Assembly (NCBI GenBank): GCA_002711845.1
Contig: PASF01000001.1
Span: forward strand, 299,485 to 363,484
Reading direction: 5' to 3'
DNA length: 64,000 nt
From: Gammaproteobacteria bacterium
GTDB taxonomy: Bacteria; Pseudomonadota; Gammaproteobacteria; Pseudomonadales; Pseudohongiellaceae
Notes under the pieces: model-generated
What the model saw: only the letters and a program-made list of their open reading frames with translations
What the model was told of the DNA's origin: nothing
Databases searched by the model: none
Shown here: piece by piece, positions 17,730-26,363 of the stretch
Position numbering within the stretch: the first letter of the stretch is position 1
How the letters are laid out: every line of letters begins with the position of its first letter
Position numbers and translations under genes: made by a program

Positions 17730-17870
17730 CGGCGAGTCAGTATCAATCGCTGGCCAACGTCAGTTTGGCGACCGTGACGCGGGATCTGACAGAGCGTCTG
17801 GAAAAAAGGTGCTTGCGCACATTACCCGGTGGTGGGCGCGGTACGGGCACGCCATCTCTTGGGCCAGGCA

Positions 17871-18165
17871 GCAGCAGGTTCTCCAGGGTGCCATCCGGTA
17901 ATTTGGCAGAGGCCGCATCTTTAGGCGCAAATACCGTGAATGGCCCGTCCCCTCTGAGTGTGTCCTCCAGGCCGGCAGCCACCGCGGCATTAACGATGTC
18001 AGCGGCACTTGCGAGCATCGCGCTTAAACTCAAACCGCTGGCAAGCAACAGGCTGGAAGCGACTTTTCGACATGACGTAAACACGTCGGTGCTTCTGGAA
18101 TAAGGTTGTTTTCGCAAGGGATACGAGGCAAGTGACGAATTCGGCTCATGGGGAGTCGAATTCAG
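17871..18165 (-). pseudogene. Truncated copy of the fasciclin gene
   Basis: The minus strand encodes a signal peptide nearly identical to the fasciclin protein at 11187-11672 ([14 protein letters not shown]), then jumps past ~20 residues to [21 protein letters not shown] and continues to NLLLPG, after which similarity ends. The second half of the FAS1 domain is missing. Similarity continues upstream of the start (CGCAAGGGATACGAGGCA in both copies), so promoter DNA was duplicated too. The start codon is altered (ACG in place of ATG at the matching position). A dead duplicate is the simplest reading. Confidence 0.8.
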
Positions 18166-18351
18166 GCCTGCTGGGCGCCAGTTCGCCTATTCTCCGCCAC
18201 AAAAGATCTTGTCGCGCTCAGAGTGGCGTTGGCATCCGCCACGTAGGAATCGGGCATGCTGCGCTGGGTGGTTTACGCAGGCATCACTGAGCAACTAGCA
18301 TTAAGATCGGGGTTTGATGACATAGCTGGTATGGCTGGCACTGTCTGCCGG

Positions 18352-18882
18352 CTATTTCTTGCCAATTTTGAACCTCAAAATTCGGTGTGATGCTAACAAA
18401 GTGACGATGATGAATAAGCCCACCGGCGGCACAACAGACAATGGTAAATACCATCCATCGCCCCAAGGTGCACTGATAAATACGACGAACAAATTAAAGC
18501 CAGAGAGCGCATAGAAGCGATAGAAGATTGATGTCGACGCAGCCTGAAAATCGACACTGGAAAGTGAAAATGTCGATACACCTTCTCTGAGGACCAGCGT
18601 GCTTAGCCATGCAATAAAAACAGGCGATGATATTAGTGCAGCAAGGACACTGATTATTTCGAATGATGCTGGATCGAAATTCAATTTTCGAATAAACGCA
18701 TACCCGATCGCAGGTGCAACGAGCACGCACTGAGCGGCGATTGCATATCGGTAGATCTGCAAAAGGATGAGTAATTTTTGGTGCCTGAATTCGTGACCCG
18801 CGAGAACTTGCTGCTTCTCCAACGACAACGGGTTTGCCACGCCGTTCAGGTAAAAGCTTTCGCCATTTTTGTATATCGCCAT
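18352..18882 (-). CDS. Membrane protein beside second leader peptide, possible immunity protein
   Basis: 176 residues with about four hydrophobic segments (~44-65, 78-97, 127-140, 150-166) and a charged N-terminus (HEFRHQK). No family is recognised. It starts 93 bases downstream of the end of the double-glycine-leader peptide gene on the same strand, mirroring the arrangement at 3087-3673. An immunity or processing role is inferred from this repeated context only. The DNA is visibly richer in AT than the papain-like genes to its left, consistent with separate acquisition. The 186 bases beyond its end (18166-18351) hold nothing I can name. Confidence 0.5.
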   Translation of the reverse strand: MAIYKNGESFYLNGVANPLSLEKQQVLAGHEFRHQKLLILLQIYRYAIAAQCVLVAPAIGYAFIRKLNFDPASFEIISVLAALISSPVFIAWLSTLVLREGVSTFSLSSVDFQAASTSIFYRFYALSGFNLFVVFISAPWGDGWYLPLSVVPPVGLFIIVTLLASHRILRFKIGKK

Positions 18883-18975
18883 TCCCTATGAGACCTTGTG
18901 TTGGTTAATGAACAGCACATTGGTTGGATGGCGATAGCGTGTCTAGAAGCTATCGCCACCCAATCAGCAGTTGAC

Positions 18976-19203
18976 TCACGAAGTCTCTGCGGTACTTAGA
19001 CCCATCAACGCGCCACCGCCTGTCACCAGAACGCCAGCACTAGCTGTTAAGCCAAACGCAGCTACGGCGCCCACTCCCAGGAAAGGTACCGCGGCCGCGG
19101 TGATAGCGCCGCCCACAGCATAGCCAAGGCCTTGCATAAAAGTTTTGCCGTCAAAATCACCGCCTGCGACAGCGGCAACTTCACTTTCTGTCAATTCACG
19201 CAT
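18976..19203 (-). CDS. Second double-glycine-leader peptide, candidate microcin/bacteriocin
   Basis: 75 residues beginning MRELTESEVAAVAGG; eight of the first 15 positions, including MRELT, the Glu and VAGG, match the peptide at 3087. The ~60-residue core (GLGYAVGGAITAAAV, VTGGGALMGL) is Gly/Ala rich and hydrophobic. I chose the start at 19203 because it gives a classic leader and has a strong ribosome site, GGAGG, seven bases upstream. The Glu at leader position -8 is typical of class II microcin leaders. The core differs from the first peptide, so this is a second product, not a duplicate. Confidence 0.6.
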   Translation of the reverse strand: MRELTESEVAAVAGGDFDGKTFMQGLGYAVGGAITAAAVPFLGVGAVAAFGLTASAGVLVTGGGALMGLSTAETS

Positions 19204-19572
19204 CTTACACCTCCAATGTGTTGATCGATTCATAAGGGCGTTTATCAGTGCCGACCTTAATAGTCACCATTGATAATAAGGTTATAGTTAGCCATGAGCT
19301 GCATTGCCAATAATCTAATCGCGGAGAATCGACCTACCGGAGGTACGAAGGTCAAACTAGATTTTGTCGCTTCTGGATGGACTAACTGCCCTTTTCGGTA
19401 TATGAGAATCATAGTCGATTATAGCTATTTGGCTAGTATCGCCACAGGCCTTGATGCTATAGACTCGCCTCGCCGTTTTCTAGGCGCTAAGGATGAACCG
19501 ATCTGGGATGAGCTCCTAGTTTGAAGCTCGCTCCAGACGAAGTTCGAATTGTAGGACTAACAAGGTAAATAT
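19204..19572. other. Divergent intergenic region without a supported gene
   Basis: Contains the start regions of the leader-peptide gene (minus) and the DUF3015 gene (plus). A 76-codon frame at 19294-19524 has no ribosome site and no recognisable features, so I do not accept it. The region is AT rich and may hold promoters for both genes, but I see no convincing -35/-10 pair. Confidence 0.35.
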
Positions 19573-20067
19573 ATGAAAATTAATAAGAAAGGTTTCGCTA
19601 TTGGGGTTGCTTTAGTAGGGACGCTTGCATTTGCTGGTGTAGCACAAGCTCAGAATTCAACCGGTACTGGCCCTAACCCGTATCGAGATTGTGGTATTGG
19701 CGCGGCATTGTTCCCCACGGTGAACTGGGCTGCTGTTACATCAAACGTAATTTGGGATGTCGGCACCACCGCCGTCATTTCCGCCACTGCAAGTCCTCAA
19801 ACCTGCCAAGGTCAGTACGTGGCTGCCGCTGCATTCATCTTCGAAACTTACGACGCCCTGACTGAAGAGGCGGCAAAAGGCAGCGGTGAACACATCGTTT
19901 CCCTGATGAATATCCTAAATGTAGAGCAAGATATTCGAGCTGATCTCATCAGTGCTGTTCGCTCTGAGATGGCGGGGCAGGTGTCCCAAGCTGGTTTCAA
20001 CTCGTTGGAAAAAGTACAGAAGGCCGAAACTTTCTATTTCGCTGTTGTGAATTCTTTGAAGTCATAA
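19573..20067 (+). CDS. DUF3015 family exported protein
   Basis: 164 residues with a signal peptide (1-26, ending VAQAQ). The mature protein opens with NPYRDCGIGAALFPTVNWAAVTSN-type sequence, diagnostic of DUF3015, and has two conserved cysteines (C40, C77) likely to form a disulfide in the periplasm. The family's function is unknown, but members often sit beside DUF4105 genes, as here. Ribosome site AAGG precedes the ATG. A hairpin separates it from the next gene, which may be read at a lower level. Confidence 0.8.
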   Translation: MKINKKGFAIGVALVGTLAFAGVAQAQNSTGTGPNPYRDCGIGAALFPTVNWAAVTSNVIWDVGTTAVISATASPQTCQGQYVAAAAFIFETYDALTEEAAKGSGEHIVSLMNILNVEQDIRADLISAVRSEMAGQVSQAGFNSLEKVQKAETFYFAVVNSLKS

Positions 20068-20088
20068 TCAGCTAAACTTTTGTCTTGA

Positions 20089-20127
20089 ACAAGCAAGGAG
20101 GCATGCGATGCGCGCCTTTTTGCTTGT
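20089..20127 (+). terminator. Long hairpin between DUF3015 and DUF4105 genes
   Basis: ACAAGCAAGGAGGC (20089-20102) can pair with GCCTTTTTGCTTGT (20114-20127) over 14 bp including two G-U pairs, with an 11-base loop. The T run is inside the right arm, not after it. It is probably a partial terminator or processing site that lowers expression of the downstream gene. Confidence 0.5.
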
Positions 20128-20166
20128 GCCTACAAAACTACCCCCACACGCACGCAGAATCCATCA

Positions 20167-22077
20167 ATGTTCCTATTCTCCAACTTTCTGGCTAACCTAT
20201 TGGTTGTTACAGTCATTTGTTGCTACGCAACGTCAGCCCAGTCAGATGAGGCTGCGGCGAATAGTTATATGAAGGCCGTTGAGCTTGGACTTGAAAATGA
20301 CCCTGTGTGGTTAACGATACTAGGCTACGAAGAAAAGGGATTCGTTAGTTCCCGACGCGAGAGTGCGTTTCGGTCGTCATCAGCTTTTTTGCATATTGAC
20401 GGAAAATCAAACCCCTCTTCCGAATTGCTCGCTACGTTGTCGGCTTTCTTCGAACCTGTAGGAAGCGGTAGCAATGAGCATGCTCAATGCAAATACCGAG
20501 CTAGATACATCTGGCTAGATGCTGAGTTGGTCTTCAAAAAGTACGGTATTGAGGAACAAACTTGCGATGCCTATGAGGAATGGAAGAAACATGAGTCGGT
20601 AAACAGTATCAGTGTACTTATGGTGGGCGGTTTCCTTGAGAATCCAGCCTCCTACTTTGGTCACAATATGATCAAGCTGAATACCTCTCGACACAACAGC
20701 AATAACCTGCAGAACGAAAGTGTTAATTTTGGCGCTGATATTCCTCAAACAGATGGGATTTTCAAATATATCTACAGTGGCATAACAGGGAAGTATCGAG
20801 GCGTTTTCAGTTCATCCGATTATTTCCATTTCGCCAACAATTACGGCGAAACGGAACACAGAGACATTTGGGAATACCAATTAAATCTAACAGACCACGA
20901 AGTCTCACTTTTGCTGAGCCTCGTCTGGGAGCTGATGCAGACAGACTTCACCTACTATTTTTTTGATAAAAACTGCGCGTATCGTATGGCGAGGTTATTC
21001 AGTATTTTGCGCGGTATTGATCTGACGACGGGGCATAACATCTGGTATGCCCCCCAGACCTTTGTTCAACGGATGGCTAGCCAGTCAGGTGATAAGCAGA
21101 TCTTTGATGGTTCACCCATCTATCATCCTTCGCGCCAGAGCCGATTCTACAACCGTTACTATGATCTGAGCTCTGACGAGCAAAACACCGTCAAAGCGCT
21201 GATTCAGACCCCGTCGCGTTTGGCCGCGAACGACTATCAGGCGATCAAGTTGGAGTCGAAATACAGAGTTCTGGACGTTCTGCTGGATTACTATCAGTAC
21301 ACATCCAGCGATGGCCAGGGCTACATCACCGATGACAATAGTCCGTACACCCAGGTGCTGGCTGAACGGTACCGATTGCCGGCAGCAGACGCAGCGTTTA
21401 CCGACAGCCCTACGTCTTCTCCTCACCAAAGTAGAGACATTAGTTATAGCGCAATTGCGTACTCGGATAACTCAACCATTGGTTCTACGTGGCGATTCAG
21501 GATTCGTCCGGCATATTACGATACTCTTGATCATGGTGCCGGTCATGTAGCGAATGCAGCCCTGTCGATGGCGGAGCTTGAATTAGTTGGTGACGGCAAC
21601 AAAGTGAATGTAAGGCGTTTTAGTTTCATCAAGATCGAGAGAGTCAATCTGCAAGCCACCGGTTTGCCCGGTGATAGCCGCCGAACGTGGTTGCTGGAAG
21701 TAGGGGCTGCCCAAGACAGGTACGATGACATGGGCTCAACAGTAGGGATTGCGCGTGCGCAGATCGGTCGCGCCTATCCGGTACTCGCCGTGAATGGTGT
21801 CATTACGGCCAGGCTAGGTGGGGCGCTTCAAAGCAGCTATCATGGCAGCGGCTATGGCTACCTGTCTGCCGGTCTGACTGCCAGTGGCAGTTTTTCGGAG
21901 CTGCTGCGATTTGAAGTAAGCTCCGAGTTTCGCGAGGGCCTGAGTACAACTCACGAGGACAGATTGGTGAACAGTGCTGCTCTGCGCTATGAAGTGTCGC
22001 GGAACCTGGATATTCGACTGCTTTATGAGAGAAATGTGGTTAACGAGCTCGGTCTGAGCGTTGGTGCGTATTGGTGA
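20167..22077 (+). CDS. DUF4105 (Lnb-like) periplasmic/envelope protein
   Basis: 636 residues with an N-terminal signal segment (1-26). Residues ~150-330 match the DUF4105 domain: GGFLENPASYFGHNMIKLN, then FFDKNCAYRMARL with a Cys that is the expected nucleophile of this NlpC/P60-like fold, and the His in FGHN as partner. The C-terminal ~250 residues alternate short polar/hydrophobic strands and may form a beta-barrel or surface domain. A role in lipid or peptidoglycan amide hydrolysis at the outer membrane is possible; the true substrate is unknown. It is paired with the DUF3015 gene upstream. Confidence 0.7.
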   Translation: MFLFSNFLANLLVVTVICCYATSAQSDEAAANSYMKAVELGLENDPVWLTILGYEEKGFVSSRRESAFRSSSAFLHIDGKSNPSSELLATLSAFFEPVGSGSNEHAQCKYRARYIWLDAELVFKKYGIEEQTCDAYEEWKKHESVNSISVLMVGGFLENPASYFGHNMIKLNTSRHNSNNLQNESVNFGADIPQTDGIFKYIYSGITGKYRGVFSSSDYFHFANNYGETEHRDIWEYQLNLTDHEVSLLLSLVWELMQTDFTYYFFDKNCAYRMARLFSILRGIDLTTGHNIWYAPQTFVQRMASQSGDKQIFDGSPIYHPSRQSRFYNRYYDLSSDEQNTVKALIQTPSRLAANDYQAIKLESKYRVLDVLLDYYQYTSSDGQGYITDDNSPYTQVLAERYRLPAADAAFTDSPTSSPHQSRDISYSAIAYSDNSTIGSTWRFRIRPAYYDTLDHGAGHVANAALSMAELELVGDGNKVNVRRFSFIKIERVNLQATGLPGDSRRTWLLEVGAAQDRYDDMGSTVGIARAQIGRAYPVLAVNGVITARLGGALQSSYHGSGYGYLSAGLTASGSFSELLRFEVSSEFREGLSTTHEDRLVNSAALRYEVSRNLDIRLLYERNVVNELGLSVGAYW

Positions 22078-22322
22078 CCAGCAGTCGCTGGATGTCTGCT
22101 TCAAAAGGGCTTTCACTCGCGACACTTAAGCGACACAAATTGTCGTTGGACCAGCTAGTATGGCTATTATGAAACAGCAGAAACAGGAATTTTCACCCAT
22201 GTACGAGCTGATCGGCGATAACCAAGGATATACAGGCTTTCTGAAGGCACTCCTCCGTCTACGGGCGTATATCGCTTACCACTTGCGCAGCAAAACACCG
22301 GGGCAGTGCGCGGTAGACGCCA

Positions 22323-22730
22323 TCACATGGGCGGATGGGTATTGAGCTCCTGGCAGGAATAGCCGTGCTGCTCCAGCCCGTCGCGCAAGTAGTCGGCGAG
22401 CAGCGGGTGGTCAATCAGGTACTGTGCCGTGTCGGGCGTCCACTGTTCCTTCGCCTGTTGAACCACGCTGTCCCATTCTTCCACGGTGTAATCTCCCCTG
22501 CCGACCCAGAGCAGGGCTACCACTTCCTGCTGCTGGTCCTCGTCGATTTCATTGATGATCGATGCGAACTCGTCATAGCCGGAGCTGTCCTTGTTATCCG
22601 CCAGCATCTGCTGCGACCAGTCATCCACCGCATTGCCGCCGTCCTCGGGGAAGCTCGTTTGCTCCTTCACATGGTAGCTCTGCGCCAGTTCAATCAGTCG
22701 ACAAACGGTTTCCGGATTTACCTGCAACAT
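22323..22730 (-). CDS. DUF3775 family protein
   Basis: 135 residues, acidic and soluble. It opens LQVNPETVCRLIELAQ and contains ELLWVGRGDY-type sequence (VALLWVGRGDYT, ~75-86), the recognisable core of DUF3775. Function is unknown. The DNA between the DUF4105 stop and this gene (22078-22322) holds only a doubtful 61-codon frame. The gene is a lone unit on the minus strand between plus-strand genes. Confidence 0.65.
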   Translation of the reverse strand: MLQVNPETVCRLIELAQSYHVKEQTSFPEDGGNAVDDWSQQMLADNKDSSGYDEFASIINEIDEDQQQEVVALLWVGRGDYTVEEWDSVVQQAKEQWTPDTAQYLIDHPLLADYLRDGLEQHGYSCQELNTHPPM

Positions 22731-22859
22731 AGATTATCCCTCAATACTCATCAGGATGTCTTATTCACGCTACCATAGACGTTTATTGAGCTCAATATCG
22801 TGGCCAGCAACATATAGTTTAAGGAGAACCGGGCTGGACCGGGTAAAGGAGGCAACATC

Positions 22860-23177
22860 ATGTCAGGATCTGACAGTTCGAAAGATGGGGAGCAATGGTC
22901 ACAGCAGGTGACCCGTCATAGTGATGCTCTGGATCTGAAGGACGGAGTATTCTCTCTGGATGATCCGCGCGAGATTGCCCGTTCGCTAAAAAAGTCGGCG
23001 GAAGACAGTAACCGGCGCAAGTCGGATCCCTTCCAGTCCGCCATGTCGATGCTGACTTTTTATATGAATCGGGCGGGTAGCCAACTCTCCGAAAGCCGGA
23101 AGGAATGCCTTGAGCAGGCCAAGGATGAGCTGCGCGAGTTGTGCGGCAGGCCCTGCAAGGATGGCGGAGACAGCTGA
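22860..23177 (+). CDS. DUF3175 family protein
   Basis: 105 residues, soluble. WSQQVTRHSDALDLKDGVFSLDDP followed by RSLKKSAEDSNRRK and SMLTFYMNRAG are the signature of DUF3175, a small family of unknown function often found near stress genes. A strong ribosome site (AAAGGAGG) precedes the ATG. The remnant of the M24 peptidase gene starts right at its end, so an old recombination junction touches the stop codon. Confidence 0.7.
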   Translation: MSGSDSSKDGEQWSQQVTRHSDALDLKDGVFSLDDPREIARSLKKSAEDSNRRKSDPFQSAMSMLTFYMNRAGSQLSESRKECLEQAKDELRELCGRPCKDGGDS

Positions 23178-23178
23178 T

Positions 23179-23511
23179 GGAATGGAGACCGTGCACGCGG
23201 TGATCTCCGAAGCCTTCTCCAACGCCGTGATCATTCCCCGCGAAACCACCACGGACGATGTCATCTGGTGGATGCGCCAGCGCGTGCAGGAACTCGGTTA
23301 CCAGGTCTGGTTCCAGCCCTCCCTGGACATGACCCGCCAGGGCGCCGACCGGGGGAGAACACTGTCATCCAGCTGCAGGCCACAAGGGCAATCCCAGAGT
23401 GGGGCGGCGAAGAGGCGAACTGCCGGCAGGGAGGAAGAGGCGTATCTGGATGCGGATGGGGAGCGGCATTGGGTGTTTAGGCGGCAGCAGGGGTTTCATT
23501 TGGTTTGGTGA
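23179..23511 (+). pseudogene. Internally deleted remnant of the M24 peptidase gene
   Basis: Closely matches the peptidase gene at 8136-9563: METVHAVISEAFSNAV, WMRQRVQELGYQVWFQPS and the extreme end ERHWVFRRQ-GFHLVW. Everything before the equivalent of base ~8863 is absent. A further ~370 bases are deleted, joining sequence equal to ~9051 with ~9424, so the metal ligands are lost. Small insertions shift the frame between the two blocks and restore it near the end. No start fits. It is a dead partial duplicate. Confidence 0.8.
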
Positions 23512-23564
23512 CTAGGATAGATTATGCTCTTACTGCAAGCCGGGGTTAATAAGGAATCCAATTG

Positions 23565-23888
23565 ATGGCGCTTACTAAATGCAAGGAGTGCGAGGCAAGA
23601 GTAGCCGTGTCTGCCCTGCAATGCCCACAGTGCGGGGTTCTGGCCCCTGGGTATAGCGATTCACAGATAAAGAAAGGTACCAGCAATTTTGTGATCTCGC
23701 AGGTAAGGTTCGGGCTGTGGTTTGTGCTCTTTTTGGGTCTCTTGTTTCGCTTTGCGCTCGCGGGAATGATGCCGCATCCTATTTTTTATCAATCAGTAGT
23801 TACTGTCGGCGCTTGGACAGTCCTTGCTGGGCTCTTGGGGTTGATACTGTTTGAATCTCTGTTATTCATTCGGCGGAGGTGGGTCTGA
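23565..23888 (+). CDS. Zinc-ribbon membrane protein
   Basis: 107 residues. The N-terminus has a zinc ribbon with two CxxC pairs (CKEC and CPQC, ~5-24). Two membrane helices follow (~47-70, 80-102). The layout fits small zinc-ribbon membrane proteins of unknown role. The start follows AAGGAATCC. The 169 bases to the next gene hold no feature I can name. Confidence 0.55.
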   Translation: MALTKCKECEARVAVSALQCPQCGVLAPGYSDSQIKKGTSNFVISQVRFGLWFVLFLGLLFRFALAGMMPHPIFYQSVVTVGAWTVLAGLLGLILFESLLFIRRRWV

Positions 23889-24057
23889 AGCGAATGTCAT
23901 CAGTTGTTTTTGGCATGACCTTGACCGGGATATGCTCTGAGTAAGTGCCTCTAGTTTCTATCATGCAGATGAGAGTTTCTCAGGCTTCGATTGGGTTTGC
24001 ATGTGATAGCGCGACCAGACTTCTCTGGCCGGTTGGCTTAGGCTGTAAAAGGGAGCG

Positions 24058-24930
24058 GTGGAGATGGTCAGAAGAAGACGAACCAAGTTAGTTGAAGATT
24101 TGATTATTGTTGTATCCAAGTTCCCCTGGTGGCTTGGATTGGCCCTGGCAGCTGTAGTGTATATATTTTTAAGTAACTATGTTGCCAGATTAAATTCTAC
24201 TATGGACGCTAACGTTGGGCTTTCGACGGATTTTCTGGAAACTCAACTCCTGCATACCCTTGCACAGTTCGGCCAGTACCTGCTGCCAGCCATATTTCTA
24301 ATGGGCGCTATTGCCTCGCTGATAAATCAAGTTAAACGCAAGTCATTGTTCCAAAATGTAGTGACTTCAGCATCTGGCTCAGAGCTGCGTGAAATGAGCT
24401 GGAGGGAATTTGAAATGCTGGTGGGCGAACTCTTCCGTCGGCGTGGGTATGTGGTTGCGGAAAACGTTGGAATGGGTGCCGATGGTGGGGTCGATCTAAA
24501 ATTGCGTAATGGCTCCGAAACCTTTCTCGTGCAATGCAAACACTGGCGAGCTTACAAAGTATCGGTAAATATAGTGCGCGAACTCTACGGTGTGATGGCT
24601 TCAGAAGGCGTCACAGGCGGGTTCGTTGTTACCTCAGGCGTATTCACGTCCGACGCAAAAGCGTTTGCTATGCATAAAAATATCGAGCTAATTGACGGTC
24701 CGCAGCTGAGTCATCTTCTGCAAGAAACGCATTTGGACAGCACCACAGGTATGAGGCAGACCGTCGACGAATTGGAAGAGACGACGTTTAGAGCAGAGGT
24801 TTTGTTGCCGTCGTGCCCTCGGTGTGGCGGTGTTATGGTCAGGCGCACTGCCAGAAGAGGGCAAAATGCGGGGCGTGAATTTTGGGGGTGTATGGGCTAT
24901 CCAGGTTGTCGTGGGGTTGTTAATGTTTGA
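24058..24930 (+). CDS. Membrane-anchored Mrr-type restriction endonuclease with zinc ribbon
   Basis: 290 residues from GTG (an ATG two codons later is also possible). Two N-terminal membrane helices (~24-42, 70-92) are followed by an Mrr-cat PD-(D/E)xK domain, ~110-240: GADGGVDLKL gives the catalytic Asp and FLVQCKHW the Q-x-K. The C-terminal ~40 residues form a topoisomerase-type Zn ribbon (CPRCGG ... CMGYPGC). Mrr-family enzymes usually cut modified DNA (type IV restriction). The membrane anchor suggests action on incoming DNA at the inner membrane. It marks the left part of the defence island. Confidence 0.75.
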   Translation: MEMVRRRRTKLVEDLIIVVSKFPWWLGLALAAVVYIFLSNYVARLNSTMDANVGLSTDFLETQLLHTLAQFGQYLLPAIFLMGAIASLINQVKRKSLFQNVVTSASGSELREMSWREFEMLVGELFRRRGYVVAENVGMGADGGVDLKLRNGSETFLVQCKHWRAYKVSVNIVRELYGVMASEGVTGGFVVTSGVFTSDAKAFAMHKNIELIDGPQLSHLLQETHLDSTTGMRQTVDELEETTFRAEVLLPSCPRCGGVMVRRTARRGQNAGREFWGCMGYPGCRGVVNV

Positions 24931-25016
24931 TGAGTGTGAGTTGGAGAATAGTTTCTATATTAGTTGATTGTAGGGGGTATTACACGGGGAGTTGGGGGTG
25001 AAGTTTGGGGCGTGGA

Positions 25017-26363
25017 TTAATAGTCATTGAAACTGGCTTTGTAAAGCTCCGCTTCAAGACTGACATGCTGATCAATCGCGCCAGGTAATCGGAATATTCG
25101 ACCACGCTTATTGAGTTCATATACTCGGTAAAGACTGTATTGCTCGAAGGCATCCCTTGAAAAATCGAGCTCATTTGGCGTGACAAAGAATGGCTGGTAT
25201 TTGCCGTTGTTTGTCGTTTTTACTTCAATAAAATGCTCTGCTACCTGTTCGTTTCTACTGTCTACTCTGAATGAGCGAACGTCGTACCCGAGGCCATCCC
25301 CACGATCCTTGCTGCTCCATTCGATCTCCTTCGCCAAGTCTTCTCTGCCGATCTGGGTTAGCATATGCCTTTCAAAGGCAATCACGAACTCTTCGCCGGA
25401 TGCGCCGAGACTGCGATTAGCCGCCTCAAGCTGAGGATAATTACGCATCCTCGCAAGATACTTGCGCGGGGGCCTGGCAATGGCGGGTATTCGTTCGGGT
25501 AACTCGGTATCCAGCACGTTTGTCCAGTTGGTTACGTAGGCGGGTTGTTCGATGTAACTGGTTGCCGAGGCCAGCGTGTCGACGCTGTCCTGATTCGCAG
25601 CAATATGGGCCAGCACCACTTCACGTAGTTGCGACTGGTAGTTGAATCTGGGTTTGTAGCCAGGGATGTAGGGGAAACCCATCTCCACCAGAATGGCGCT
25701 GATATTCTGGTGTTTAAACTCTATTGAGCCGTTGCTTCGGTTGTTCAGTTTTGCCGCTAGCAGCTTGCGGTGTTCGGTTTTGCTGTAGGGCTGGTTCAGC
25801 AGGTCCTGGTTGAGCATGTAGAAGTAGTCAGTCACGCACGTTTCGCATTCCAGCCAATCCCAAGGGCCGGAACCCCTTTTGTCAGCGCTGTCACCTCCCA
25901 ATACTCGTCTTCGGTGTTCGTCAGTAATTGTCAGGTTTAGGGAGAGCGCGTTTTTCAATAGCTCACGCACTGCGTAATTCCCCATCAGCTCAAACAGCTC
26001 GTCATCCAGATACGCGCACTCAACATGATTCCGGATGACGTTGGCGGTACTGGCCGTAGAAAGTTTGGCCCACGCCTCTGCTTTGCCCGGTAGGGTTCTG
26101 ATTTTCCAGAAGCCCTCGGATTGCAGATGAAAAAACGGTAGATGTGGATTGTCTTTGTCGGAGTCGGTCGCCAGCTTGCTGAACTGCCGGGTGAAGGCCT
26201 GCGTGAGAGGCAGATCGAAGTGAATGCAGTTATCGGTGATAACCTCGCTTTCGATCAGCTCCATGACCGCTAACAACATAGCGATCTTATGGGGACTAGT
26301 GTGACCGCGCGCCCGGTTGGGGTTGAGCTGCGAAAAGCGCTTCTCGTAGTCCAGCACGCTCAT
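25017..26363 (-). CDS. DUF3883 nuclease-like protein
   Basis: 448 residues. The N-terminal part (RARGHTSPHKIAMLLAVMELIE, ~18-39) resembles the domain found in front of some HNH-type restriction proteins. Residues ~330-430 form a DUF3883 domain with a PD-(D/E)xK-like pattern: GYDVRSF followed by FIEVKTTN. DUF3883 domains are common in restriction and other defence proteins. The start overlaps the stop of the methyltransferase gene by four bases (ATGA), showing translational coupling. A restriction role paired with that methyltransferase is plausible, but the latter does not look like a DNA methylase. Confidence 0.6.
   Translation of the reverse strand: MSVLDYEKRFSQLNPNRARGHTSPHKIAMLLAVMELIESEVITDNCIHFDLPLTQAFTRQFSKLATDSDKDNPHLPFFHLQSEGFWKIRTLPGKAEAWAKLSTASTANVIRNHVECAYLDDELFELMGNYAVRELLKNALSLNLTITDEHRRRVLGGDSADKRGSGPWDWLECETCVTDYFYMLNQDLLNQPYSKTEHRKLLAAKLNNRSNGSIEFKHQNISAILVEMGFPYIPGYKPRFNYQSQLREVVLAHIAANQDSVDTLASATSYIEQPAYVTNWTNVLDTELPERIPAIARPPRKYLARMRNYPQLEAANRSLGASGEEFVIAFERHMLTQIGREDLAKEIEWSSKDRGDGLGYDVRSFRVDSRNEQVAEHFIEVKTTNNGKYQPFFVTPNELDFSRDAFEQYSLYRVYELNKRGRIFRLPGAIDQHVSLEAELYKASFNDY

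Noticed and set aside
19294-19524. 76-codon plus-strand frame
   Set aside because: No ribosome site and no family resemblance, in a region expected to hold divergent promoters.
22160-22345. 61-codon plus-strand frame overlapping the DUF3775 gene end
   Set aside because: No ribosome site, overlaps a better-supported gene, and nothing recognisable.
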